64,000 nucleotides of DNA from Rhipicephalus microplus (taxonomy: Eukaryota; Arthropoda; Arachnida; Ixodida; Ixodidae): contig NC_134705.1 in NCBI RefSeq assembly GCF_043290135.1, positions 37,017,771-37,081,770 of the forward strand, read 5' to 3'. The translations under genes and the position numbers were made by a program. Below, one piece after another: positions 45,355 through 55,210 of the stretch (position 1 is its first letter; each line of letters opens with the position of its first letter). A model generated the notes under the pieces. It searched no databases. It was given only the letters and a program-made list of their open reading frames with translations, and had not been told where the DNA came from.

Positions 45355-47445
45355 AAAGCAATTGCACATGCTAAGGCACGCAGACAATTCAAGTGTTCCC
45401 GGTGCCATCGTTCCCACGAGCGTGCAAAATGCCCAGCCTTTGGCAAAACTTGTTTTCTGTGCCAGGGCGCTAACCACTTTGCTTCCTGCTGCAAGAAAGG
45501 GCCTCAAGTCAGTGAAGTACGCGACGAGCAAGATGACTTTGACATCCTCGATGTCAACGTTGGCAGCAAAGCTGATTGGCTGATCAATGCAACAGTGGCT
45601 TCCAAACAAGTGTCTCTTAAGGTTGACACAGGCTCACAAGCCAACTTGTTGCCTCAGTCTGTGTTCCAAAGCCTAAAATCGAAGTGCAGGTTACGGGGAA
45701 GCTCCTCTGTTCTGCGCTCATACAGTGGCGACGCTATCAAGCATATCGGTGTTACTACGCTACCAGTTGTCGCGAACAGCCACACCGGTTACTTCGACTT
45801 CTTCATTGTTAAGAAGAGCACCCAGGCCATCCTGGGGCTGTCGGCGAGTGAAGCTTTAGGACTGGTCTCTCGTACTGTCGACGTAGTGAATACAAGCAGC
45901 ACCATCCAAGCGATGACAGAATTTCCCGAGTTGTTTCAGGGCATCGGCTGTCTAAAACGCCAGTACCACATGGTTCTGCGGGGGGATGCAACCCCGGTGG
46001 TCCAACCGGTACGACGGGTGCCCCAGGCGCTGCTCCAGCCCTTGCGAGAGGAGCTGGACCGCATGGAGCATGAAGGCATCGTGGTGAAAATCAGCGAACC
46101 GACGGATTGGGTGAGTCCCTTTGTCGCCGCGAGAAAAAAGGATGGTAAACTGCGTGTCTGCATTGACCCCAGGCGCATCAATGAGTGCTTAAAAAGAGAG
46201 CACTATCAAATGCCAAAAAGAGAGGACATTGAGGCTGAGCTGGCCGGTGCCAAGTTTTTCTCTCACCTCGACGCGCAATCTGGATTTCATCAAATTCCTC
46301 TAGATAAGGCTACTTCGAAGGTGTGCACGATTGGCACGCCGTTTGGGCGCTACCGTTTCCTAAGGCTGCCTTTTGGTATAGCTTCGGCACCTGAGGTTTT
46401 TCAAAAAACCATGAATGAAATATTCGACCAGTTCCCAGGAGTGCGAATATATATCGACGATATATTGATGTGGGGTAGCACGAGGGAAGAACACGACGCC
46501 CGCCTCTGCACAGCCTTGCAGTTGGCCAAGAGCGCCGGCCCAACGCTCAATGCTGCTAAGTGCAAATTTGGGGTCACCGAAATCGACTTCTTGGGCGACG
46601 TGATAAGCCAAGACGGGATCAGACCTAACCCCGCAATGACAACACCATTAAGCGAGATGCCGCCACCAGTTGACAAAGCCGGCGTCCACAGACTGCTAGG
46701 GGTGGTCAACTATTTTGGTAAATACATACCGCATCTGGCGCAAAGAACGACGCTCCTGCGAAGCCTCCTTAAGAAAGACACCACCTTCGATTGGTCTGAG
46801 AACCATGCCCGCGAATGGAAATCTGTTTGCGCTTTACTGAGCACTGCACCGTTGCTAGCCATTTTCGATCCTCCTAGGGAAACAAAGGTCGTCGCAGATG
46901 CTTCGAAAAACGGCATCGGTGTGGCTCTCCTTCAGCGTTATGACAACAATTGGCGGCCGGTAGCCTACGCGTCCCGCACAATGACCGAGACTGAGCAACG
47001 ATACGCACAAATCGAAAAAGAGGCAATGGCAATCACTTTTGGGAGCGAGAAGTTTTTTCACTTCGTATACGGCCGCAAATTCGTCATTGAGACGGACCAC
47101 AGACCGCTGATAGCAATTGCTTCGAAGGCCATTGGTGACGTGCCGCCACGACTTCAGCGGTTTTTTCTTCGTTTGCTCAGATTCGATTATGTTCTTCACT
47201 TTGTCCCAGGTAAACAAATGTTCCTGGCTGATATGTTATCTAGATCGTCGCCAGTGGCACCGGGCACTATGGATGACTTCACAGAGGATGTTGACGTTCA
47301 TGCAGTGAGCGTGTCTTCAGACCTGGTAAGCAAGAAAATGTTTGCTCGTCTAGCTGAAGCAACAGCTGCTGACCCAGATTTACGAACTGGGCTGCGGCGA
47401 AGAACTACAAGGCTGCTTGAAACCATTCAGCTCAGAGTTGACTGA
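45355..47445 (+). pseudogene. Gypsy pol: zinc knuckle, protease, RT, RNase H
   Basis: This 697-codon open frame continues the gag frame. The protease has KVDTGSQANLLP, with its catalytic D at about 45625. RT shows LRVCIDPRRINECLK, SGFHQIPLD, FGIASAPEVFQKTM, the YIDD box at 46450-46461 and FLGDVIS. RNase H shows KVVADASKNGIGVALLQ, EKEAMAI and ETDHRPLI. The connection segment ends with FADML-like FLADMLSRS. All catalytic motifs I know for protease, RT and RNase H are present. The frame is lost near 47400 by a small indel, after which integrase is read in another frame up to and past the stop at 47445. Confidence 0.93.
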
Positions 47446-48615
47446 AGTTCAAGGGATTGCCCTGAAAGGAACAAAGGTCATCATTCCTAAAGCTTTGAGA
47501 GCTGAAATACTGGGTCGCATTCATGAAGGTCATTTAGGCATAAATAAGTGCAAAGCAAGGGCCCGTCGACTGGTATTCTGGCCCGGCCTGAATGGAGAAA
47601 TCGGAAATCTAGTGAAAACTGCGCTGTTTGCCAAAAATAGGCGTACAGGCAACAAAGTGAGCCGGTAGTGCTCAGGCCAACCCCAGAGCATGCCTGATAC
47701 AGAATTGGCGTTGACATCTTTATGTACGCCGGGAGCTCCTACCTGTGCGTGTTTGATGCGTTTTCAAACTTTCCTGAAGTCGAAAAGCTGCCGGACACAA
47801 CGACGGGCACGGTCATAAATAAACTTAGCTAAATCTTTTCTAGATATGGAATTCCCTTAGAAGTCTGCACTGATAACGGCCCCCAGTTCGCATCCCATGA
47901 ATTCTCTTTGTTTGCCTCCAGATATGACTTCACGCACGTGAATTCCAGTCCAAGATACCCGCGGTCAAACGGGCTCGCAGAAAAAGGAGTTCAAATTGTT
48001 AAAAGGATCATGAAGAAGACTGGTGAAAGGAAGGAGGACTTCTGGCTTGGTCTACTCAGCTATCGCTCGACGCCACTGGACGAAGGCCGATCTCCAGGAG
48101 AATTTCTGCAGGGCAGGAAATTGCGCAATCGGCTGCTCGAGTTCAGACCGTGCACTGGACGCCAGGACTTCAGGCGTCAGTCGCGCTAACCGAAGTCGTC
48201 GAGAGGGAAACCCCTGCCAGAACTCAACAAAGGTGCAGTCGTAAGAGTTCGTGGGGATACATGGGATCGCAAGGCTCGTGTTTTAAATAAGGTGGCGCCA
48301 AGGTCTTATCGCGTCTTCACAGAAGACAGTCGGGTGCTTCGACGGAATCGGCAACACCTTCTCGCCACACGTGAATCTTTCCAGAGGGACGAAGCGGAGG
48401 ACTCATCCACCGACGAAGACATGGTCCAGGAAAATTCATGGTCGCCGTCAGTGGTACAACCTGCGTCAACAGGAAGTTCGCCGGAGTCGACGACGTCAAC
48501 CCCAACGCTAGAACACCAACCAAGGAAGTCCGCCCGGCAAAGGCGAAAACCCAGCTGCCTTGGTTACGACGAAAACTTTAACCAAGTCACGTGTATCTTG
48601 ATGTCAAAGCTCTAG
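47417..48615 (+). pseudogene. Gypsy integrase, frameshifted remnant
   Basis: Integrase inserts the DNA copy. The zinc-binding region starts in frame 2 at 47417 with HEGHLGINKCKARARRLVFWPG. A one-base loss near 47620 shifts the CxxC part into another frame. The core follows in pieces: IGVDIF (first D) near 47702, CTDNGPQFASHEF (second D) near 47862-47900, and NSSPRYPRSNGLAEK (E) near 47940-47985. All three DDE residues are visible, but stops at 47634-47690 and 47829 separate them. The C-terminal part, 48292-48615, ends with a basic segment (RKSARQRRKPSCLGYDENF). At least four frame changes make it non-functional. Confidence 0.88.
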
Positions 48616-48621
48616 CTGTCA

Positions 48622-48633
48622 TACGGAGGGCGA
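48622..48633 (+). promoter_or_regulatory. Candidate polypurine tract
   Basis: CGGAGGGCGA lies directly before the 3' LTR. It is short and broken by a C, so it is a weak plus-strand primer site. Confidence 0.4.
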
Positions 48634-48817
48634 TGTATCGTGTTAGCTGCCTGCGCATGCGCCTTTTTGTATCTGCCTTTTGCTTATCACTGTTCTGTAC
48701 CGCTTGGCTGCGATATTGCAGCTGCCCCACGATATATATACCGGCACGCTGTCACAAATAAAGGTTTTTCTTCATTGTTGCTTCAAGGCTGCGTGTTTAC
48801 TGCTGGACACCGGAACA
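48634..48817 (+). repeat. 3' LTR, 184 bp
   Basis: It begins TGTATCGTG and ends CCGGAACA, followed by the GGCGT target duplication. The four differences from the 5' LTR include T/C at position 6 and T/A near position 24. Confidence 0.95.
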
Positions 48818-48886
48818 GGCGTGTGCGCCTATCTCGGAGGCGGTAAGGTGTAGAACGCAAAGCGACGGGCAGGTGCCACCACCGCA

Positions 48887-50635
48887 TCGTCATATAGAAA
48901 ACCCCTTGATTTTGAGAAAGTAATGACATCATGCGCGAATTTTCTCCTCGATTATCCTCGCCCGCTTGTCCTGAAAGCGGTGCGCGGCGCCATTTTTCGC
49001 CGATGCTCTCGCGGGCGCGCCACAGAATTCAATGAAGGTGGGTTGTTTGAGGCAGCTTAAGTTGCGTGCCACAGTAGTGCTCATTTTTTTAAATGGTGAT
49101 AATATAGTTAGGGACACTGAGGTAACCGTTTATTAAAAGGTTAGCATCTTTAAAGAGTTGTATGAGTGGGGCATACTTATAAATAAAAGTTTTTATGGGG
49201 CGTCCTACGATGCGGATATTTTTCTTCCGTATGATAACATGCTGTACGTTTGAATCTGATGTAGTTCCGCTTTTGGCATGTTCGTCAATGTTTGGAATCC
49301 GTTTCGTGCTTGTGTGCCAGTATACGACAAAGGTACTTGCAGCGTCACATATTGCAATAACTTTGTAGATGGTGGATCGCTTGGCCATGTGTTTATCTTC
49401 TCGGCGTGAAAGTAGCTTTGCGCAGTGGTCTCTAAATGGAGAAAGGCCTTTGATCAATGCAAATACAATTAGGTGCCGCGAACAGTGATTTATCTACAAC
49501 AATAACACAAACAAAAAATTAATAATTAGAACTGTGTTTTGACGTTTTTGTCAAGCAAACTAGCTATCAGAATTTAGTGAGAGGAGAAACTCTGCACCAG
49601 GTATGTCATCATTTTCTGAGCGTCAATAGCGACCAGAAAATTCTATCCGGACTAATTCCAGTCAGAAGTACCCATGTGACACTGGTATAAAAGATATTAT
49701 AAATTTTATTAGGGAATTGAAGACATGCTAATACAAGCGTGAATAAAACAAATGCTGTCACGATCACCTAGAAAATGGCTCACTTTCTATCAATGTTTTA
49801 TAGCTATTTTTTCCGTTTCGCCTCTGTATTTCTTTATTTCTTTCCATGAACCGTATCTCTTTCATCATTTTTGTGTGTTAACCCCCTTCCCGCTAAAAAA
49901 ACTAATAACAATATAAAAACCCTTATTGAAACGAGCGCCAATTAGTGCTTCTCTGTCAAACCATTCATTTGTTTTCTCCAACAAACCTTCCCGTAAACAA
50001 ATCTTAACAGTGACAAAAATCGCGATCGAGAAGCTGTATCATCCCACGTAATTGTTCGCAGCGAAATCATACTTTAGTAGTGCATTTTCGACGGTTCCCG
50101 AGGTGCGAGCAAAGTGATGAAGTATGAGATCAATAATATATTTATTTTTGATATTTATTAAGACATACTGGAGATCAGCATTTTGGTTCAAGAAGGAGGG
50201 GCGTAAGGAACGTGAAGTGATTCGTAACAGCAAAAAAAAAGTATCCATACGCTAACAGAAGTCACACGTCTGTGAAGAAGCAACAAAATTTATAACACAT
50301 TTGAACACTTTTATAAACAAGAAGAGAACGTTCCAGCTATAAAGCGAAATTCTTAGCCAGAAAATTCTCACGAGGCAGTGAATTTCATTCATCACTGTTC
50401 TCGGAAAACACCAGCATTTGTAAGCTCTAGTTCGTGCAAATATGGGTGCCAAAGATCGATCATGTTTACGGTGGGTATTCCTGGCGGCGGCTGGCTGAAT
50501 GCTACGAGGTACGTTTAAGGCAATTTTCCGTGACATAATTTTGTATCAAACTGTTAATTAATTCAACTTTCTTCTTGCTTCCAACAAAGGAATTCAGCAT
50601 ATTGATGACAACTCCACTTTGAAGCAACGCACAAA
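48887..50635. other. Unassigned stretch
   Basis: A short GC-rich patch lies at 48955-49020. The minus-strand frame 49089-49457 (122 codons) is the longest, and I do not recognise it. The rest is AT-rich without visible repeats. Confidence 0.4.
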
Positions 50636-50912
50636 ATGCCGATAAAAAATTGCAGCATATCCACGACGTGGAAGATGACTAGTGGGGCGAAGCGTTTTGA
50701 CGGATGGATGCATGGATGAACAGATGGAAACACACATAGATATGGAAGCATGGTCGGACTCAAGAACGCTTCATCCCACTCATCATCATTCACTCTGGGG
50801 TTATGCTGATATCCGTTTTATTGACATCTTATGCAATGCATGTGGCTACTACGACTACTACGACGACATGGGACATACGACCGACAGTGTAAGGAGCTTC
50901 GCCCCTCAAAAA
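50636..50912 (+). mobile_element. Tetranucleotide element with GCGAAGC termini
   Basis: The leader TTGCAGCATATCCACG and TGGGGCGAAGCG match the start of the element at 15545. They are followed by degenerate GGAT/GATG units, then a CTACGACTACTACGACGACATGG segment and the right end GGAGCTTCGCCCC. The ends form an inverted motif, GGGCGAAGC against GCTTCGCCC. No protein is encoded. It is probably non-autonomous. Confidence 0.65.
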
Positions 50913-51119
50913 CATGTATGTTGTTGAGCAGCTTGACCCAATACTTGAAATCCAGCATTCAGTCATGCTTTGATACGAGATAAAAGAAACCCGCCTTACC
51001 TCGCACATACAGTGTTTTACAGCGAAAGCTCTAATGAGGTCACTTTTCGGGTCACGCGCAGATGCATGTTGTCCGCTGCCGCCGCCGCTGTCCACCATCA
51101 CATCGCGAAAAAGGTTATA

Positions 51120-51235
51120 ACGTTGCCTTAGACAGGCAAACGCACCACCAGTGGCGAATTGGAACTAGGATCTGGGTACGCTGGATGCTAGCCCAGTATT
51201 CTACCACTGAGCTTCACCAGCGCTTATGATATGTG
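51120..51235 (-). repeat. tRNA-Ala-like SINE head or tRNA pseudogene
   Basis: On the minus strand GCTCAGTGGTAGAATACTGGG forms a D arm and A box, and an anticodon loop CTAGCAT gives AGC (alanine). The T arm AGTTCCAATTC is a degraded B box. The word CACCACCAGTGGCG recurs nearby. Not a functional tRNA, because the T stem and acceptor do not pair. Confidence 0.45.
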
Positions 51236-51419
51236 GTTGAACTTGCCGTAGACCGGCTTGATGTCGGGAAATAAATCGCGTTAATACAACTTATAAAGCG
51301 TTTTAAAACAGCGAAATAACCACCAGTCGTCGCAGAATGTGATTAGCAAAATGAGTGGGCCGTCGAATGCTCCAACCTACTACAAAAAGTTTGTTCCTGT
51401 TTCCCTAATAACTGTGCCG

Positions 51420-51700
51420 CACAACCACTGCACACGGTAAAAGTTTTTACACCCTGAAAGGTGTAAATGAGCTTGTCCCATGGACGACACCCTAAGGGTT
51501 TTAATTCAACACCTTCCAAAAAGGGTGCTTTTCTATGCACCCTTAGAACAGGGTGTACATGTAAAAAATTGTAGGTTGTTACAAAAACACCCTTAAGGAA
51601 GCGTGCCTTCGATGTCCTTCACTTTTTTAGCACCCTCTGAAGAGGGTGCGAGAAGGTGCACAAGGGTCTTGAGTGCCCATGGCACCCGTGCCAGTAGTAT
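51420..51700. mobile_element. Fold-back element rich in AGGGTG/CACCCT
   Basis: It starts near ACACGGTAAAAGTTTTTACACCCTGAAAGGTGTAA and contains many short inverted pairs of CACCCTT and AAGGGTG, for instance GCACCCTCTGAAGAGGGTGC near 51630-51650. The same vocabulary appears at 58890-59095, and more loosely at 30720-30760. It could fold into several hairpins. There is no coding region and no clear target duplication. Confidence 0.55.
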
Positions 51701-52084
51701 TCTTTTAGACTGCACTAATAGATATCAGCATGCACTGATTACACACTACTTGAAGAAAGTGGTCCTGATTATCAATGGTGCGCCACCTGTCGAGCTCCAT
51801 TCATTGCGTGTGGGCAAAAATATAAACACGTACAATCATGTATGCACTTCTGCTCGATCTATATATACTTCACAGTATATGCATAATGCGTGTTACAGAA
51901 AACTAAGCCTTGCTACCCTTGCATATTGCATTTATTTATATGCAATTAAAACATAAATTTTCTTCTACCACACAACTTTTTCATCAGATGTGTAACATGT
52001 TGACGTATACGTACACTACACACACCACCTCAAATGTTTATTATATTTTTTCAGTTTCACTTTATTGACAATTCTTTGAATTCA

Positions 52085-52430
52085 GTTTAGTATACTGCTT
52101 CAAGTACATAGAGGCTAAAAATGAAATACATGCTAATATATCCCTATAATTCTTTCAAGTATCTACAATCCCAGTGGTTTCAGTTTACTACTCCTTCATG
52201 TACATAATTGGTTAATAGGAATGAAATACAGGCAAATATATACTTATAATTCTTTCAAATATATACAACCACCATGATTTCACTATATACGCCTTCATGT
52301 ACACAAAAATATATATGGATAGTGTTTTCAAATGTATACAATCACAGTGGTTTAAGCTTTGTATTCCTGGATGTATAACAATTCGTTATGAAAAATGATG
52401 TACATGCAAACATATATGGGTTTTCGCACA
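52085..52430 (+). repeat. AT-rich minisatellite, about 95-100 bp units, 3-4 copies
   Basis: Units begin near 52090, 52190, 52288 and 52365 with variants of (C)CTTCATGTACATA. They contain GAAATACA(G/T)GC(A/T)AATATAT, TTCTTTCAAATATATACAA and CAGTGGTTTCA. The last units are shortened. Confidence 0.7.
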
Positions 52431-52534
52431 TATATCTTTAGCGAATACTTAAAAAACCAATACAATGATCAGAAACAGAATAAGCTAGAAACGAACACAA
52501 AACTGAGTCAGGACACACAAAAAACAAAAGGGGT

Positions 52535-52790
52535 AATGCATAATAACGGCTAATGACACAGCTGGGTCATCTTATGCCAAATGTCCCAGCCATTTTGGCA
52601 ACCATCTGAAATGTAATAAAAAAACTCGTGCTGCATTAAAAATAGTGAACTTCTGGAATATTTCGGAGAGGAAAAATGTTTGGTCATGTGGCTGCCTTCT
52701 GAACCTCCTAGAATGCCGTCTACGTGTTTTATGTGAAAAAGTTTATTTTAAAAGCACCGCTCCTTCTTTCTGTACGAAGCTCGGTCTACG
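52535..52790 (+). repeat. Outer inverted repeat, left copy, next to the Penelope pair
   Basis: ATGCCAAATGTCCCAGCCATTTTGGCAACCATCTGAAA recurs in inverted form at 54590-54860 (ATGCCAAATGTCTCAGCCACTTTGGCGACCATCTGAAA on the minus strand), followed in both by colinear, diverged sequence. It may be the flank of an ancestral Penelope copy. Confidence 0.65.
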
Positions 52791-52824
52791 TGTTACGTAA
52801 CAAGAGTTTAATTTGGGTGAGTTG

Positions 52825-53510
52825 GTTCATCGTGGTTGTGTGCTAGACACATCGCGACAACATAAGGAAGAGACAGAAAGGACATGAAAGAGCACCGACT
52901 GTCAACTGAATTTAATGAATGTGCTAAGAGCGCTTTTATACAGAGTATAAGAACCCTGATCATGCGCGACGACACGTGTGACCACTACAAAATAATCTTA
53001 ACTGAGAAAAAAATACGCCCTCTCGGAAAGGGTAAGTGAACGTGTAGTGATGCACTGATCATTCGTTTACCTGACAAAAATACTTCTACAAACGTTGAAT
53101 TGGCATTAAGTAAACCTATTCTCGTGACGAATGATGCAAGATTGACTAGTCCTGTTGCTGTTTAGTACACACACTTTTGAAAGCTTGCAAGGGGTGGAAA
53201 ACAACACGTTAGTATCATATCTGCTGGCTATTTTTTTAATTGTGAGACATGTGATGTGGTATAACATGCAAAGGTTTTGGTCATTGTTTTTTGTTGGTAC
53301 TGTCTTCTTTAACTTTACTTCCTGCAGGAGGGTTTCGCGAACGGGTGTGATGATTCTGTTGGTATATCCAGCATCTTTTAGTCTTTTAATCTATTTTTTA
53401 AGCCTAACCTCACCCTTGTGTTAACATGACTTCTGAAGGGTGGCCTGAATACATGCGGTATCAATTCCTCTTTTTACTAATTTTGAATGCCCCCTATCAA
53501 AAGGCAGAAC
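52825..53510 (-). mobile_element. Penelope-like element 3' part, GIY-YIG deleted (left arm)
   Basis: On the minus strand, from high to low coordinates, the translation gives HSKLVKRGI, KRLKDAGYTNRIITPV, LLQEVKLK and STPCKLSKV. This is the RT C-terminal and linker region of Penelope-like elements. It then jumps directly to the 3' UTR seen in the right arm (TTATTTTGT(A/C)(G/A)TGGTCACAC, then TATAAAAGCGCTC). About 230 bp, including the GIY-YIG nuclease motifs present in the right arm, are missing. Stops are frequent. Its 3' end lies at about 52825-52850. Confidence 0.75.
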
Positions 53511-53539
53511 ATTCTTAGCCCTCCTGGGCTGATAACACC

Positions 53540-54260
53540 AGCCAATACCCCAACATCATCATCACACTCGTTTGCGAAACTTTCCTGCAGAAAGTAAAGT
53601 TAAAGGAAACAGGACCAAAAGAAAAACAGAATGACCGATGACCTTTGCATGTTACACGGTACTACGTACATAAGGTGTCTCACAATTTTAGGAAAAGAGC
53701 CAGCAGATATGACATTGTTGTTTTCCACCCCTTGCAAGCTTTCAAAAGTGCATGTACTTACAGCAACAGGAATAGTCAATCTTGCACCATTCGTCACTAG
53801 AATAGGTTTACGGAATGCCTATCTAAAGTGTACGAGATACCGCCAACATGTGGAAAAGTAAACATAGGACAAACTGGGTAATGCTTCAATGATTGAGCAA
53901 GACAGCATGCTTTAAATGTTAAGAATGGCTATAGTAGTCTCATGGCCGGACACCGTAAAGAGTGTAAGTGCAGTCCTAGGTTTCATAAAACACGGTTTTT
54001 GAAAAAAAAGCAAGCAGAAAGAATGAGAAATTTTAGAAATTTTTATCAGGAGGGCCAAGGATCAATGCATCAGTACACCTCCACTTATCTTTTCCGAAAA
54101 AGAGTATTCTTTTCTCGTTTAAAATTATTTTGTCATGGTCACACATGTGTTGTTGCAGATGAGCCCTGTTCTTGTGCTCAGTATAAAAACGCTCGTAGCA
54201 CCTTCAATAAAAGTCAGTTGACAGCGCTCTTTCCTGTCCTTTTTACGATAAGATTTTTAT
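53540..54260 (+). mobile_element. Penelope-like element 3' part with GIY-YIG domain (right arm)
   Basis: The plus strand carries the mirror copy of the left arm and extends it. 53631-53861 reads ILGKEPADMTLLFSTPCKLSKV, the RT-to-nuclease linker. 53840-54165 holds the nuclease domain, with VNIGQTG (the YIG half-motif), then HALNVKNG, MAGHRKECKCSPRFHKTRFL and a charged tail. Penelope elements encode an RT fused to such a GIY-YIG endonuclease. The frame shifts near 53870, and a stop follows the IGQTG motif. The end has TATAAAAACGC and AATAAAAG near 54182-54212. It is dead, but its domain content is clear. Confidence 0.8.
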
Positions 54261-54589
54261 TATAGAAAGAATTTCATTTTCTTACAGTGCGGTTTAATAA
54301 TGAGTTTTCATTGTATCACAACATGGAGCAAATTGCATCTCAATACGGACAAAAATCACGATTTTGTGAAATTCGTGATATTTTCACATATATTTCAGCA
54401 GCTAGAGAGGTCTAAAGATATTTTTTTCTCAAAATATACTTTCTGTGAAGTAAGTATTCACTGCTCAGATATTCATACAAAGTACAATATTGCAATAAAA
54501 ATGCAAACATAACACATTTTGGCTTTATTCTTGGAAGCAAACGTGGCGAAAAAATTGCACTAATATTATTGAGCTTCAAATACCTTACA

Positions 54590-54870
54590 GAAGCACATTT
54601 ATTTAACAGGTAGACTGAATTTGCTTTAGAAAAAAATAATCGGTAGCTTTAAAACAATATTTTCCACAAACAGCACACAGAAAGCATTATGCCAGGAAGT
54701 TATAAGCCAGCCACATGAACAAAACTTTCTCTCTCACTGAAATATTCTAGCAGTTCACTGTTTTCAACGCAGAAAGTCAGCACATTTTTTTTTCAAATAC
54801 TTTTCAGATGGTCGCCAAAGTGGCTGAGACATTTGGCATGGAATGGTGCAGCTATATTTAAGCAAATTAA
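54590..54870 (-). repeat. Outer inverted repeat, right copy
   Basis: Reverse complement of 52535-52790 with many differences. About 330 bp of unassigned AT-rich DNA separates it from the end of the right Penelope arm, whereas the left copy nearly touches its arm. Confidence 0.6.
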
Positions 54871-54910
54871 CTTCCACAAATGACAATATTTGTTCATCTA
54901 CATGACCACA

Positions 54911-55210
54911 CTAGAAAAAGTTGTTCAGGCATTGTGACAATAAAATTTTCAGTGTCATACTGCCTGAACAACTTCTTTGATAAACGCCAAACTCACGCCG
55001 AGAAAAAGCCGCTCTATCACGGTGGTTGTTAAAGGCCTTGCGGCCGTAGACAATGTTGAAAATAAGAAAAAATGAACTCATCAGTGCTGTCACTCTTTCT
55101 TCGTCATTACTCACACGGAAGATTTTTCGGTCATCCACGTCGAGGTTCAGGAACTAGGCTTGCTCTGGGCTGGGGCTGGGGTATTCCACGTAGGACGTCA
55201 GTGGCACCCT
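54911..55210 (-). pseudogene. Possible transposase N-terminal fragment, unconfirmed
   Basis: The minus-strand frame 54911-55138 contains RKAFNNHRDRAAFSRREFGVYQ. It is followed in another frame by ENFIVTMPEQL, which resembles the start of Harbinger-type transposases (basic segment, then EFxxLV, then FRMTPEQFD). Similarity is weak and frames differ, so this is only a suggestion. Confidence 0.25.

Larger units (their letters stand above)
44450..48817 (+). mobile_element. Ty3/gypsy LTR retrotransposon (Mag-like), complete length, inactive
   Basis: The 4368 bp element has 184 bp LTRs starting TG and ending CA, a primer-binding site, one gag-pol reading frame broken in several places and a weak purine tract before the 3' LTR. 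It is flanked by a GGCGT target duplication at 44445-44449 and 48818-48822. Domain order is gag, zinc knuckle, protease, RT, RNase H and integrase, which is the Ty3/gypsy order. Gag and RT style suggest the Mag lineage. No env-like frame exists. The related empty site at 62403-62407 confirms the borders. Confidence 0.95.

Noticed and set aside
49089..49457. 122-codon minus-strand open frame
   Set aside because: I could not link it to any family. It stands alone without neighbouring exons or TE structure.
51120..51235. Functional tRNA-Ala gene
   Set aside because: The anticodon loop is plausible, but the T arm and acceptor stem are degraded.
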